Shown here: positions 41,716-54,987 of the stretch, piece after piece
Layout: each line of letters begins with the position of its first letter
How positions within the stretch are numbered: the stretch's first letter is position 1
NCBI GenBank assembly: GCA_024305405.1
Contig: JAKNDB010000075.1
Span: forward strand, 1,116,001-1,180,000
Reading direction: 5' to 3'
Source of the DNA: Dirofilaria immitis
Lineage: Eukaryota; Nematoda; Chromadorea; Rhabditida; Onchocercidae
DNA length: 64,000 nucleotides
Notes under the pieces: model-generated
Told to the model about the DNA's origin: nothing
The model's database searches: none
The model's input: only the letters and a program-made list of their open reading frames with translations
Position numbers and translations under genes: made by a program

Positions 41716-42105
41716 CTCTCTCTCTCTCATTTTCCTCTCTCTCTCTTGCATTCATTCGATTTTGCATGCCTGCAAGCTATCTGCACCACATGCATTTTTT
41801 CCAAGTTAACAATGCATAAGTTTTGCCATTCTCGATTGCGATCATTCAAAGCTTCAAATCCATTCCATATCTCTGCTTTTCTCCTCTCTCTTTCTCCCTC
41901 CTCTCTCACGCTCTCTCTGTCTCTCAATCTCAAGAGTAATCGGGCTTTGAAGAGTTGTTGTTAAGCAAAGAGAAGAGGGAAAAGAAAGAAGGGAAAAAAT
42001 ACATTAAAACGAAATATTAGCCAGAAGCAAATACAAAATGTTTGCATGAGAGAGAGAGAGAGGAGGAGAGGGAGAGAGGGAGAGGAAGAGAGAAAGGAAG
42101 AAAAA
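41716..42105. repeat. Opposed polypyrimidine and polypurine tracts
   Basis: CT-rich tracts on the + strand at about 41716-41746 and 41880-41925 are followed by a GA-rich tract at 42049-42105. They are mutually complementary over tens of bases, so they can form an imperfect hairpin or triplex-type structure. No gene is recognised within. Confidence 0.75.
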
Positions 42106-42402
42106 GGATTAGATATATTTGAAGAGATGGTTAGCCTACAACCGGAGAGTACCATTGCTAGCTATAGCGGAGAGTATTTTATGGCTTTAGCCTAAGCCAA
42201 GACAAGACAGATTAGGCCTAGAGGTAGTTAGTCCGTTGAGTTATGGGGTACCTTCCAAATCCCTTATACCACTACCAATTCGTATCGCAATCGTTGTAGC
42301 TTCTTTAACCATTTGTAAGCATTATGGCATCCAGTATAAAACCGCAACGCTTCCACCATATTTTCCATCTCATCACATGCGACAACAACAACACCGCTAC
42401 AT

Positions 42403-42441
42403 ACGCATACACATACACACATACAAATACACATACACATG

Positions 42442-42489
<48 letters not shown>

Positions 42490-42520
42490 TAGATATATAC
42501 ACACATACATCCTATGCATG
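42403..42520 (+). repeat. CATACA microsatellite array
   Basis: CATACA and CACA units, then GCAT units near 42515-42528. Open frames on both strands through here are products of the repeat. Confidence 0.9.
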
Positions 42521-42879
42521 CATGCATGAATTGATGATAATAAATAGCAGATAACCTCAACGACGATGTGCTGCTACTACCCATCATTCTACCTTAGCAA
42601 AATATGCAAGTTAAGCGAAAAGAATCGCATTTAGAAAACTTGGAATTCGTCTGCTGTCCTCTCAATGTTCATCTAATTCGCAAATGTACGTGTTTGTGTC
42701 GTATATATGTATATATGTTAGCTGATGTCGTCGTTAGTCGGACTTTTCAGCTAAACATTTCGCAGCCATGGAAAATAGGCTTTCAAAACTGCAACTTCAA
42801 TTCAATCAACTGTAAATAGTGAAATTTTGAAATAAATTTGAAAAAAAACAAAATAAAAAAAAAACTCATCTAATTATAT

Positions 42880-43700
42880 CCATGTATTGATTGTAACTGC
42901 CGAATATTCCATGTATTGATTGTGATCAGATCTGTTAAATGTTGCATGTATTGATTGTGATCAGATCTGTTAAATGTTGCATGTATTGATTGTGATCAGA
43001 TCTGTTAAATGTTGCATGTATTGATTGTGATCAGATTTGTTAAATGTTGCATGTATTGATTGTGATCAGATCTGTTAAATGTTGCATGTATTGATTGTGA
43101 TCAGATCTGTTAAATGTTGCATGTATTGGTTGTGATCAGATCTGTTAAATGTTCCATGTATTGGTTGTGATCAGATCTGTCAAATGTTGCATGTATTGAT
43201 TGTGATCAGATCTGTTAAATGTTGCATGTATTGATTGTGATCAGATCTGTTAAATGTTGCATGTATTGATTGTGATCAGATTTGTTAAATGTTGCATGTA
43301 TTGATTGTGATCAGATCTGTTAAATGTTGCATGTATTGATTGTGATCAGATCTGTTAAATGTTGCATGTATTGGTTGTGATCAGATCTGTCAAATGTTGC
43401 ATGTATTGATTGTGATCAGATCTGTTAAATGTTGCATGTATTGATTGTGATCAGATCTGTTAAATGTTGCATGTATTGATTGTGATCAGATTTGTTAAAT
43501 GTTGCATGTATTGATTGTGATCAGATCTGTTAAATGTTGCATGTATTGATTGTGATCAGATCTGTTAAATGTTCCATGTATTGATTGTGATTTGATCAAA
43601 TGTTGCATGTATTTATTGTGATCATGATTGTGATCACATCTGTCGAATATTCCATGTGTCAATTGTGATTGTAACTGTTAAATATTCCATGTACTGATTA
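42880..43700 (+). repeat. 35-bp minisatellite with higher-order structure
   Basis: About 20 well-kept copies plus diverged ends of a 35-bp unit, CATGTATTGATTGTGATCAG followed by ATCTGTTAAATGTTG. Each unit holds TGATCA and AGATCT palindromes (two GATC sites). Variants recur in order: ATTTGTT in copies starting at 43015, 43260 and 43470; TTGGTT with CTGTC at 43155 and 43365. Copies 43155-43364 and 43365-43574 therefore form 210-bp (six-unit) higher-order repeats. The right end decays into variants without a constant period. Confidence 0.95.
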
Positions 43701-46127
43701 TATCAATATATTTTATTAAATTCTTTATCATTTTGATTCTATTTATCATATCATATTGTTAAATTTGAAACAGCCAATCAATATTTTTGCTATTAAATAA
43801 CATGTCAATTCCATTTCTTCTTATAAAATTTAACGCAGAGTGGGATTAAATACTGATAAACGTGAATGTCAAATACCGTTCTTGTGCTGAATTTTTTTTT
43901 ACTTAAAACACAATTTATTCGATAGATGAAGTTGTTTTAGTTAACATTTCACTTACGAATTTTTTTCTGATAAGTAAGCCTTTTTTTTTGGATAATTATT
44001 TCAATAATTATCAAATAGAATATGTTCATTGCAATAATAAAATATAAAATAAATCGCCGAAAAAAAAAAGATTTCTCTTTCAAATATTCTGTGATTTGCA
44101 TAAACAAAATATTTCATATTTTGATCAATAATTCAACATTTCGAATTATATTATATTATTATCAAAGAGACATAATGAAATAACATTGTTAAATTATTTT
44201 CAACTGATAACTTTTCGCAATTTCCCATACTCGTTTAACTACTATATATCCTACAGCATAAACCAGATATGATAAGAACTCATCGTTTGATAGTGATAAA
44301 GCATTGTTTATAAATAATTTGGAATTGTAAATATATAATAAATATACATGATGTTCTTTTTCAATTTATCAGCATTGTTAAGAAAATCAATAAAATTGTA
44401 ATTTTAAAACGAACATACAATAAATAATTGTTCGAGCAATTATTTATTGCTAAAAATAGTTTTTCTGGCAGTTTTAATTTCATATTCGTATATTTTGATG
44501 GTGAAATTGAAAACATAAATTATATTGAACTTTCTTTTGATAAGCTTATCAATTAGGTTATCTGATTGCTATGAAATGTATCAAGATCTAATCAATTCTT
44601 ATAATCTATAATTCATCATAGATTTATATTTGATAATATTGCCAACTCCAATCCTATTCATATGAAACATTGTAAAGAAAGAATGCATCATCTCATCTCA
44701 TTGTCGATATAATATTCTGAAATGTTTTTCTCGACATTAGAATATAAGTTCTCATATATTAATGTAGCAGAAAATCGTATTATAATTTTAAAGATAAAAA
44801 TTAGTTGATTAATTAAAATTAATTAATTATTCTAAGAAGAAAATCATTTCTTCAATCTAATTCATTTTATTCAATCATATTCAAATTTAGAATTAGTCAA
44901 TTTGATCATTTTAGTAATCATTTACAAAAATTATGATCTTAGATCACTGATACAATAAAACTGATACCCTCGCTAGGCATACGATAAAACTTATATGATA
45001 ATGTTAAAGAAAGTTTAGTCCCCCTATGTTTTTATTAACTAAGTATTTCATTAGAAAATATATTTAGATAATAATATCAGCAAAGCTTGGTAATTTCCTA
45101 TTCTTTCTAATCTGCTTCCTAAAAATAACTTTGATAATTAAATTTGATTACTTAATTTCCTTAAAAACTGTCCTAGTTTTTGAAAACGTTTAAAATTTAG
45201 CTTCAAGATTCTTCCTGGATACATTTCATCATTTATCATTTAAATTCTATGAAATTCATTTATCGAGTTAAATGATCACAAGTATTTCGTAAAAAATTCG
45301 GAAATGGACAAAATGATAAATTATCTTTCTCAAGAAATTCTAGAAGAAATAAAATGACTTCATGGGATTTGAATGAGGATTTTTAGGAGACAGTGAATGC
45401 ATGGAACGCAAGAAAATCGGCATGGAATTTTTCTATGAAAAACAAAAACATTTTAATAGATATATGCAACACTTAAAACAAAATTCAGCAATATGCAATA
45501 AATTTAAATATAATTAGTGTCCCAATATCAAATTAACAAATGAATAAAATTTCCAATTTCTCATCGGAATAAAACAGTCAGCTGCAGTAAAACGAATGAT
45601 AGAAAGCAACAAGCTTATATCGACCCTGAACAAATAGTGAGACGAAACTGTGAGGCAATTACAAGAAAGATGTATTTCATGAATCATTTATATTTTAAAT
45701 ACATCAACTCGAAATGCAAAACTTAAACTACAACTTCCAAAATAACAAATTATAATTTGAAAATTATCAATAGTAGTTTGAAGTTGAATTTAACTGCCTT
45801 AAGAAGAGAGATAAAGGAATAAATTTCTAAATGAAAAAGTAGATTGGTATACTTTCCTTGCAAGTGTGAATAAACTTAACTTCAAAGTTTGAAAATCTCA
45901 AATAGAATATTTGATGTTTAAAAAGAATTAAAATGTGGAAAAAAACTTGAAACAAATTAAAAATCAGATTTGGATAAAATAATTTCTGAAGTATCGACTT
46001 TTTAATTAGAAACTACTGTGTAATCAGATAAATATGATTTCAATTATCTAAAAAATTTTACAAAAACATCAAATACTGCATTTCAGAAAGAATTTTTAAA
46101 ATTCTTCTTTGTTACCTTCACCACGTT

Positions 46128-47878
46128 CTAATTCCGCATAATTCTGCATAACAAAAATACAAAAATAAGTGCCGTGACAATAAAAAGCAGCATGAGAAAG
46201 ATTTTTCCATAGCTTGGTGATGCCTTTTCTTTAGCTTTCAAATCATTGTGTCGATTTCCATATCCACTGTAGGAATTTTCAAATGCTACTCCCGAACTGT
46301 AGCGTGATGCTGGATTATAGTAATTTGCCGAATTCTCACCCAGACGATGGGCAGTTGATCTTTGTTCCGAATTATATAGAGTCGAATAAATATGATCTTC
46401 ATTCCAACTAGGCGATAGAATACGTGAACTTTCTTCACCACGTAAATCATCGTCTGAACCATCACTGACTTTTGATTTCCCACTTATCCTATAAATTATC
46501 TTAAATTGTAGAATTAAAGTTGAGATATATTTAAATCATAACTGCATAAAAATCGTAAAAGTAGATACTCAAAATAAGGAAATTTTAGATGTAATTTCCA
46601 ATCTTCAAGATTCAAAAAAATGAAGTCTACAGAAAATTACTTAACTGCATAGATAACTTACTCTCAAGGATGTAAAACGTGTCGTAGGTGTAGCATGCGA
46701 AATTTCCGTTACTGTTCCACGCGGATGAGATTTTGGTACTTCAACAGAATCTGAGATTATATTCAAAGGCGAAGGATCAGATGTTATGCTTGTTCTTAAC
46801 GGGGAATGATTCAATTTCGAATTGCGTTTGCATCCATACGAGCTTCGAATTCAACATCTACACGTGGTTTAGAAGAAGCAAAAAAGATGGTTGGACCACA
46901 TGCGTTTTCGATGAAGGTTGTTTGGGATCGGAAATTATGCGTGATAATGATGGAGAAACATCTGAAGCTTTCGGTGACATGCGAGATGTCTTAGAAATTA
47001 TCGGTGTATTTTGAAGGTCATTTGTTTCTTGCGCAGAAGAGCGAGTAACACGTCTTGGCGAAGATGACTTCTGTCGACTTTGTGTTGTTGTATCTTTATG
47101 TTTTGGTGAAGACTTGGGAGCGTCAGCTTTGTAGAGTCAGATACTACTGACTGCAAAATTTATCAATCATTTAAAATTATCAATTACTTTAGATTTTTTA
47201 AATTTGATTTATCGAACTTTCATAATAAGCAACAACTATTTATACACGGTGGAAAACTGAATTAAATCAAGATATTTGGTTAAATACTATTAAGAAAATC
47301 TTTCAAACTTCTTTGTCGAGTAATTTTCACTTACGAAAACATAATCTCGCTATGAATTATTGGTTATTCTTGGGTCTATCTCCTACACTGATGTTCTATC
47401 ACTAATGCATTTAAGTAATTTCATTTCAAAATTTTTACTCAATAGATACCGAAGAAGAAGCAAGCGAGCGTTTCACTAGGTTTTTACAAAATCGTTATAT
47501 CTATCTAAAGGTTCCGGTAAGTCATGACTAACATGTATTACATAACGGATCACATATAGATCACAATGGAGAAAAGAGGTGCAGAAATGGAGTGAGATAT
47601 CCGGTAATTTTAATTTGGCACTATGCTTCTTGAGCAACCATAGCTTTCAGAAGAATTTAGTCAATATCGATAATAGAAAATTAAAGTATCTTAATATCAA
47701 TATAAGAACATACTTCAGATGGCACTATAACATTTGATTCAGATCCTTCTTCTAATAAACGCCGTAATTTATTTGCGTAGACATTTCTAGTAGTTCCGAT
47801 GACAGGACCAGGATCACAACCACGTATCATAAGTTGATCTCGAATCTCTTCATTGGTAAGCTGATCTATATCCACCAT
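46128..47878 (-). CDS. emr-1: Emerin-like LEM-domain inner nuclear membrane protein
   Basis: Three exons on the minus strand: 47878-47714, 47150-46662, 46499-46128. They give about 342 aa. Residues 1-45 are a LEM domain (LTNEEIRDQLMIRG, GPVIGTTRNVYANKLRRLL), which binds the chromatin protein BAF. A long Ser/Thr/Pro-rich middle follows, then one C-terminal membrane helix (IFLMLLFIVTALIFVFLLCR) and a four-residue tail IMRN. This is the tail-anchored layout of emerin rather than LEM2/MAN1, which have two helices. It is about twice the length of C. elegans EMR-1. The ATG lies four bases after a TTTTCAAG acceptor, fitting trans-splicing. Exon 2 lacks three bases (T3 47128-47130, A6 46880-46885, T3 46815-46817, + strand). 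Corrected, it is 492 nt and both junctions are phase 0. Exon 3 uses a TTTAAG acceptor. Confidence 0.87.
47446..47516 (+). CDS. Candidate exon antisense to emr-1 intron 1
   Basis: Between ACTCAATAG and GTAAGTCATG lies a 71-nt open segment encoding TEEEASERFTRFLQNRYIYL plus KVP. It would enter in phase 1 and leave in phase 0. That phase is compatible with the first recognised zinc-finger exon at 50508, which itself begins directly at an acceptor. It may be an upstream exon of that gene overlapping emr-1 on the other strand, or a chance arrangement. No upstream partner was found. Confidence 0.3.
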
Positions 47879-47882
47879 TTTG

Positions 47883-50507
47883 CTTGAAAATAAAAAATTG
47901 TTAATACAGAGAAAATCGAAAATATATAGAAATAATACGAATTAAAAGTACGTAGAAAAATTCAAAGAGAAAAAATAATAAAGAAAGCGAAAATAAAAGA
48001 CGATATAGAAAAATCACAAGATTAGTAAGCAAAAAATACAATATATATATTTCCAAATTATATATTATAATTCTAATTTTATAATTTAAAATTTAAAAAT
48101 TTTTCAGAGAAAATTACAATAAATAAATCACAAAGTTACGATCAAAAGAAACGACGACAAATAAAAATTAAATGCTTTAAAACGAATGAATATAATTGAA
48201 AAACATTTAATAATGTAATAAGCACAAGTTAAAAATTACTTAAATTTTTTTCTTCTTAAAAAGTAAAGTAAAAATTACGAAAATTCATAAATTCATAAGC
48301 GATTCATAACGAATTACTAAACTAAAATATCGTACGATATTTTGGAATAATATATAATCAATGCAATGAGTATATATCGCATAATGATATGCTAAGAAAA
48401 TTATCAATATCATAGATAAGCATATCATTAGCAGCATAATAAATAAATGAACATCTCACAGAACAGCTATATTATTGCATGCTGTAATAATTTGTGAATC
48501 ATATTTCGCTTACATACAATTGTACAGAAAAATTTTATCCAAAAACCTTAATATTCCGGATCCGGTAACTGCATAGAAAAATTTCACCCATAACGCAACA
48601 CTTCGCATCCGGCTGAACCTGGACACAGCAACAAACTACCCAAACATCTTGCCTAACGAGCATTTAGAAATGAGTCTTATTTCAAAATAGAAATCAGCTC
48701 TTTCGAGCGCCATAAGAATTACGTCATCAAATATAATGCGGCTCGGGATTATATTTTGCGGCTCTGTTTCAACTATTGAAGTGCATTGTTTTTTTTTTAT
48801 ATTTTTCTCGTGTTCCAGAATGAATGTTATAAGTTGGAAAGGTAATATATTAGTAAGGACAACAATACCATCGATTATATTCAAATTTAAACATTAAAAT
48901 TAAATCAAACGTTGCGATTAAAAATATGTTAAATTTTTAGAATTAAATCAAAAGATTAAAATTAATCTAAAAATATTGCCATAATTTATCAATTAGATAT
49001 ATTGGCTTATCAATTTATCAAAAATAGATTATATGATAATATGAAGTAGATGAATATTTCGATGGGAATTCATTTTACATCATTGAACATAAAAGTGATT
49101 TCTCCTTTGTTGATAATAGCAAATTCAATAATTGCTGATTAAATAAATTGGCCAAGTGAAAAATAAAGTTGCCCAGTGACATGAAATAAGTCGTCCGAAA
49201 TATTGCATTTTTTTTTAAAAAAGAATTTATCTTTTTTTTCAAATCAAATAATCAATTTAGTTATTGTTAAATTCTTATCATTATCATAACATTTCATATG
49301 TTCTTATCATTGATATGATCGATTCATCGTTATTATCGATTTCATTAGCTCATCATCTTATCTTTGATGTAATTATTTTATGCATAATTAATTAACGAAA
49401 ATTATATAATTTTGAAGAAAGGAATTTATAGATGGAATTACTTTTTTCTTTTTTTTTATTTAACTAAATATTCTCCAATCTATGATAAGATCAATCAATC
49501 TACGAGAATAAAAAGGTTGAAATAAATAGGATAAAATTTTAGGAATCTTTCAGGTTAATTTCCGGAAATTATTTGAAATCTGAACAGCTCATCTAAAAAT
49601 TTATTTTTTATGGCAAATTCAAAATTAATAAAGCGATCAATAAATCGATAATAGAATAATAATGTGCATGTGGATAGAGTGATAATTTCTAGTATAGCTG
49701 ATAGTAAATTGTTAATATTTATCAATGAATTATTGATTGTATTAAGTAAGAATAGATTACATATTCAATAATTTTCGAATTTTTCGTCAATACTTTTATT
49801 AAATTGATAAATTGATAATATGTCTGTTTAATAACAAAAGTTATTTATATATTGATTAGCGGATAATCATTAGTATATAGTCATTAGTAATTAATAATTC
49901 AAATCATATTAATTAATTAATCAACGTATTACCTTCACAATATGATAAAATGAATGTTTTTTCTTTTTTCGATCTTTTTAGTGATATGAGTGATAATTTT
50001 TTCAATCTTTTTAGTGATATTTTAGTGATATGATTTTGTGAATATATATTCCCGCATAAATAAAAGTATAAGCAAATATAATATATTAATAATAAATAAT
50101 ATTATACTATAGGTATCATTTATTACTTTAAAGGATTAAAATTTATTTTATTTTAATTGATCTTTTCGCCATAGAATTTATGCTATTCTTGTTAACTTTT
50201 TTAAATATAATGTATAATTAATTTTTTATAATATTATAACATTTATTTAATTCTTATTGATCTTTCTAATAGTATGATATTTTTTTATATCTGTTATCAA
50301 CATTTTTATATCTGTTATCAATGCTGATTATTTCAAAAGAAGAAATTATTTAACACTTTCGCCTTTTTTTTGATAATAAATTTGATTCAATGATGATTAT
50401 TTTATGATTGATATAAAGATTAAAAAATTTTTCAACTGTTATGATGATTTTATCATAAATTTAGTTAATTAAATTTATTTTATTAACATATTTTTTTTAA
50501 TTTTCAG
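47883..50507. other. Divergent intergenic region between emr-1 and the zinc-finger gene
   Basis: About 2.6 kb of AT-rich sequence serving as a probable shared upstream region. No motif could be named. Short local duplications occur near 49975-50035 (TTTTTAGTGATAT) and 50286-50322 (TATCTGTTATCAA). An open frame at 48636-48884 (-) has no supporting features. Confidence 0.5.
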
Positions 50508-53500
50508 ATGTTGGAAGATACAAATGATACATGTGAAATGGCTGGTTCACATGTAGAGGATGATGTATGTTTTGATTTAACTCTTGAAAGGCCATCTTTA
50601 GAACATGATTATTTGTCAACCAATGATCCAATGCTTATCGGTTCATTATCAAAAGTTTTGACGCTGATGCACGACTTACTGCTATCATCGATGATGTTGC
50701 CAATGCTGATTTACCTCAATTTGAAACTGACTTGAATGATGTAAGTTTTCTTTTATTATTTCTTAAAAATTTTTAAATGAAAATTTAAAATTTCCAACAT
50801 TAATTATATTTAAAATGCTATGTACTTAATTAAACTAATTTAGGCTCATAAATTTCATTTCAACGGTTAGTATTCGCAATTAGAAATGTTAGGTAACATA
50901 TACAGATTTTCATTAAAAATTTAAAATTTTTGACGAAATTTGGATTATTCAAATCTGAATTTGTAACGAGAAGAATTCATGCTACCATGGCTGGAACTAA
51001 TTTATACGTTAATTGATCTACCAATGAAATATATGAAAACTTGGTTAGGTATTGCTAACGAAATAGTAATAATTAATTAACGGAATTACAAAAAAAAATT
51101 AAAGTTATTTAAAACGAACTTGGAAATTTGTAAAATTAGAATTAATCATTTCTATGCTTTCATTAAATACTGTTTTATCTTTAATCGAATTGTTACAAAG
51201 TTGGAAAGAAAAATTTAGGATTCCCAAAGTTCGATATCGATGAACAGCAATACGATACAGCAAAAATGGTTATCAATGTCGACATCATATTCCAGGAAGA
51301 AGGCTACTGTATATTAAATAAAATATTATCCAGAATTAAATTTAGAAATTAAATTTCATGCATTATGTGTGGAAAACTTGGTACTAATGACAACTCATCA
51401 AAAATTTTAAATGAAACATTTCATGAAATAGAATATATCAAAATGTAAAATGAAGTTTAATTATCGAAATTCTTTATTTTTTCTGAATGATAATAGATTT
51501 AGCAAATGTAACATATGCTGGAAAATTGTCAAAACGATGAAAGATATTCTTCACTTTGATAGACTTTGTTTAAATATGAACGTTTTTGTCCTTAATTTAA
51601 AGGTTCCATTTTTTTTATTTTTTTATAATTTTGGCTGGCATATTTAGATAGTTACTTGTGAATTTTGCGGTGTTGTTCTGAAACATCCATCGAAAATTGA
51701 AGCACATCGACGAACACATACTGGCGAAAAGCCATTTGAATGTCAGATATGTGGTTCAAGGTCTCTGGCTTTTTTTTTTTTTTGAAATATACCTATTTTT
51801 TTTCGATTACAATTTTCCATTTCCTCAAGAGAACTAAATTTGTATAATTTTTCTAGATTTACGCAACGTACACCAATGCGAATGCATGTACGACGTCATA
51901 TGGGCTTAACGCCTTATGTATGTTCATGGGGATGTGGTAAACGTTTCGTTTCAAATGCACTAAAGAATGCGCATGAATTAAAAACCCATATGGGAGCTAA
52001 AAGGTTTAATGTGAACTTACAAAGTGATAGTGAATTTGTTTCAAATTCAAATCGTTGATATATAATGCATCGGCTGACTGAAAAGTTTGAATTTTAGACG
52101 AGGTCCGCCGCGGCCCTATCTTAAGCCACCAAGATGTTCGGTACCAATGAATATAGCTGAAAAAACTAATAATAATGATGAAGGAATTGCTAATGCTTCT
52201 GAAAGAATTGCTAACGCTTCTAGTTGTAATGCATCTTCGAATGAACAAAAATCATCGAATCCTGATATTGAGAATAGGCAAATGGATGAGGTGCATTCCT
52301 TTTAAGAAAAACAGTTTTCTCAAACTTCTTTGAAATTTTTTTATAAATATTTAAATTTTATGTTTAAATTATTTTTCACTTATATTTTTAATTTTTCTTT
52401 TCTAATTACTAATCGAAATTTCTTAAATTTTTTTTTCTTAATTTTCATAATATAGGTAATCGATGAGACAATTCATTCAAATTCTTTCCCAGCAGAGGGA
52501 AAAATTAAAGCACATCGAAAAAAGCTTTGATAGCTCGATGCCATGAATGTGGTTTATTGCTAAAACATCCATCAAAAATTCAAGCTCACATGCGCACACA
52601 TACTGGTGAGCGTCCATTCGAATGTGCTTTGTGCGGAATGCGTTTTGCAACTGCTAATCCGTTGAAAGTACACTTTCGTCGTGTACATACAGGTCAGCTT
52701 TTCTTTTTTTTTTTTTTTTAAATAAAAATAAATTGCGTTTTCTATTATTAATTTTGTTCCTGATATTCAACGAGGATGGAATATATGATGATATCATAGA
52801 TCAGTATAATGTTATTTTATAATTAACAATAAAATTTTGTAAGATTCAAGTTATATGTTTAATTCTATTAAATATTATGACTCATGATCTGTTTCTCATG
52901 ATTTTGTTTAAAGTACAAAAATTGTTTAAAGTACACATTTTCAGTAGTAGTGATTTAACCGATTGTCCTATTCATTGGAGAGAATTGTTTAACCAATTGT
53001 CCTATTCATTGGAAAGAATTGTCTAACTGAAATAAGTGGAATTTTGCAGTTTGTTAAATCAGGATTATATCGAAATAATTTTAGGTGAGAAACCATTTGA
53101 GTGCACATGGGAATGTGGACGACGTTTTGTTTCAGTATCAGCCCGTAATGAGCATGAACGAATCGTACACGCAGGTATCAAAAGGTAGGATTACTTCGAA
53201 GTTGTGCTCCTCATAAAGTTCGATGAAGAAAGCAGAAGAGCTGTTAATTAGTTTATTACACGGATTTTTATTTTTGATTTAACTACGAGGTATCCAGTTT
53301 TATAGGTATCGTTGCTCGATCAATAACTGTCACCGAATGTTTACACGGCGTCGTTATCTGATAATGCATCAAGCAAAAGAACATAAAGATGTTACGGAAC
53401 AAGCTGATAATGCTATTCAATCTGTCGTTGACATGGTAAAGCAAGATAGAGAAGAAATCAAGAGGAATATAATGTGGTCTTCTGAAATGTGAGTTTTGGA

Positions 53501-54987
53501 ATATAATTTTTAATTTTTTTTGAAATATTTTTGATTATATTTCATCTCGGTTTTCATTAATGGTTGCAATGGATATCTAGAAAATAATTATTCTCTTATT
53601 CCATGATTCTTAAGAAATCGAAAAATGCATTTACAATATATTATACTGCAAACGCAAAAATCTAAATGAGAATTTTTGAATAATTTTTGATTTTTTTCAC
53701 ATTTTTGATATTTCGACACTACTAAAAATTTTAATAACTTACCTATGAAGTTTGCGAAAAAATCGTGAATTATGAATATTGTATAATAGTAAAAATCCAA
53801 TCCAGTCTTCATGTGCTAATCGTCAGCTAACTCCTTTTTTCCCATTCTCTTACTTTCTCGATATTCTTTTAAAGCAAATTGTTTGTTGCAGACCAGATAA
53901 CAGTAATATACAGAAAATTTGGATCGAAGATAGAGTTTTGACTGGAGAACAGGTTCGCCTTTATTTTAACTTTTTATATATATTATATTTCATTAATTTA
54001 TATAACCATAAACCTGAATTTAAACAATAGGTTAATCGATTAACATTATGTGCATTATGTATGTGCTACTAGCAGAAATGCTTTGCACTGATGTTCGAGT
54101 ATTTGATATTCTGAATTCAATTTTATCAGGTTGAAGAACAATATGTTAACATCGATGATGGAAATAGCAGTGCTTTGCTTGATTCTGCCAGTATTAGAAC
54201 TGCAAAGGAAGTGGAAGATGATGATTCGTTAAACGACAGAAGCTGTCAACAGGTTTTCATTATCATTGTTTCAGTTATAAAAAGTTTTTGTCAAGAAAAT
54301 GATAGAATATTTAGAAATTAATTCTGAGGTAGAAAAAATAAACTTGTTTAGTGTTTGAAATTTAAATTTCTGAAATTTCAATGATGCGTTACTTGGAGAG
54401 AGAAGGGATAAATGGATTTGTGTGGTATTTTTGAGTTGTAAAAAGATCCATGGAAATGATAAGTCCTATTATAAATACTATTTCTTTTTTTTCTTCGTTA
54501 TTTTTTCTTTATTGTTTGACTAAAATATATTGCATTAACTGATTGATTTTTGGAAAAATCCTATTATTTAGAATCTTTTTAAGCATATCTGTTCTTATGC
54601 AAGAGCTTTTTACTTCTAAAATTTTACGGTTTTCGAAAATACGATTATTTTGAGGTAATAATTGATGGAACCGATGAAGATGTTGCATTGGAAAGGAATT
54701 ATTTTGTGGAAGCAAACGAAGCATATTATCTTGATCAAAGTGATGGAATTCGATTGGAATATAATGAACAGCAGCATCAGCTTACTGGTGATCATCAGTT
54801 TGCGAATGAAACGGAGCCATCTATCATTTCTCCTAATATCAGTGTAAAAGTAGTAGATAACAATATTTATACAGTTTGCGAAGAAAGTACCACAATTTTA
54901 CCTAAATACGGTCGCATTCGAATTATCAAGCCAGTTACAAAATGCCATAAGAGCAAAAAGAATTGGAAATTAATAATTTGCCGATAG
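50508..54987 (+). CDS. C2H2 zinc-finger protein with a repeated finger module
   Basis: Ten exons: 50508-50740, 51648-51760, 51857-52003, 52098-52290, 52456-52692, 53085-53184, 53306-53488, 53892-53952, 54130-54252, 54655-54987. They give about 574 aa. An acidic N-terminus ([19 protein letters not shown]) precedes a first cluster of three fingers (exons 2-3): [31 protein letters not shown] and [12 protein letters not shown] linker rich in Asn/Ser follows (exon 4), then a second cluster (exons 5-7) whose first fingers repeat the first: [42 protein letters not shown] and a fourth, [19 protein letters not shown] linkers indicate DNA binding. Two bases are missing (A4 50651-50654, A6 52518-52523); all phases then close. 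The first exon starts right at a TTTTCAG acceptor, so an upstream exon is possible. The last 10-15 residues are uncertain. I cannot name the orthologue. Confidence 0.93.

Larger units (their letters stand above)
39050..46127. other. Region upstream of egl-30, to the 3' end of the emerin gene
   Basis: The 5' leader and promoter of egl-30 must lie in the first part. From 39050 to 39270 the sequence is less AT-rich and in frame with egl-30. Between 40.7 and 42.8 kb come several simple-repeat arrays, some in inverted orientation, around a GC-richer island at about 41150-41290 containing CACGTG. A GCAT tract lies at 41590-41614 and a minisatellite at 42880-43700. From 43.7 to 46.1 kb I see only AT-rich sequence with no recognisable exon. 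Confidence 0.5.

Noticed and set aside
40531..42587. Many Cys/Val/Met- or His/Thr-rich open frames on both strands
   Set aside because: Translations of CA/CATA and TG/TATG microsatellites.
46733..47014. 93-codon plus-strand open frame
   Set aside because: Antisense shadow of emr-1 exon 2; it has no splice or start support.
48636..48884. 82-codon minus-strand open frame between emr-1 and the zinc-finger gene
   Set aside because: No splice sites, homology or composition that sets it apart from background.
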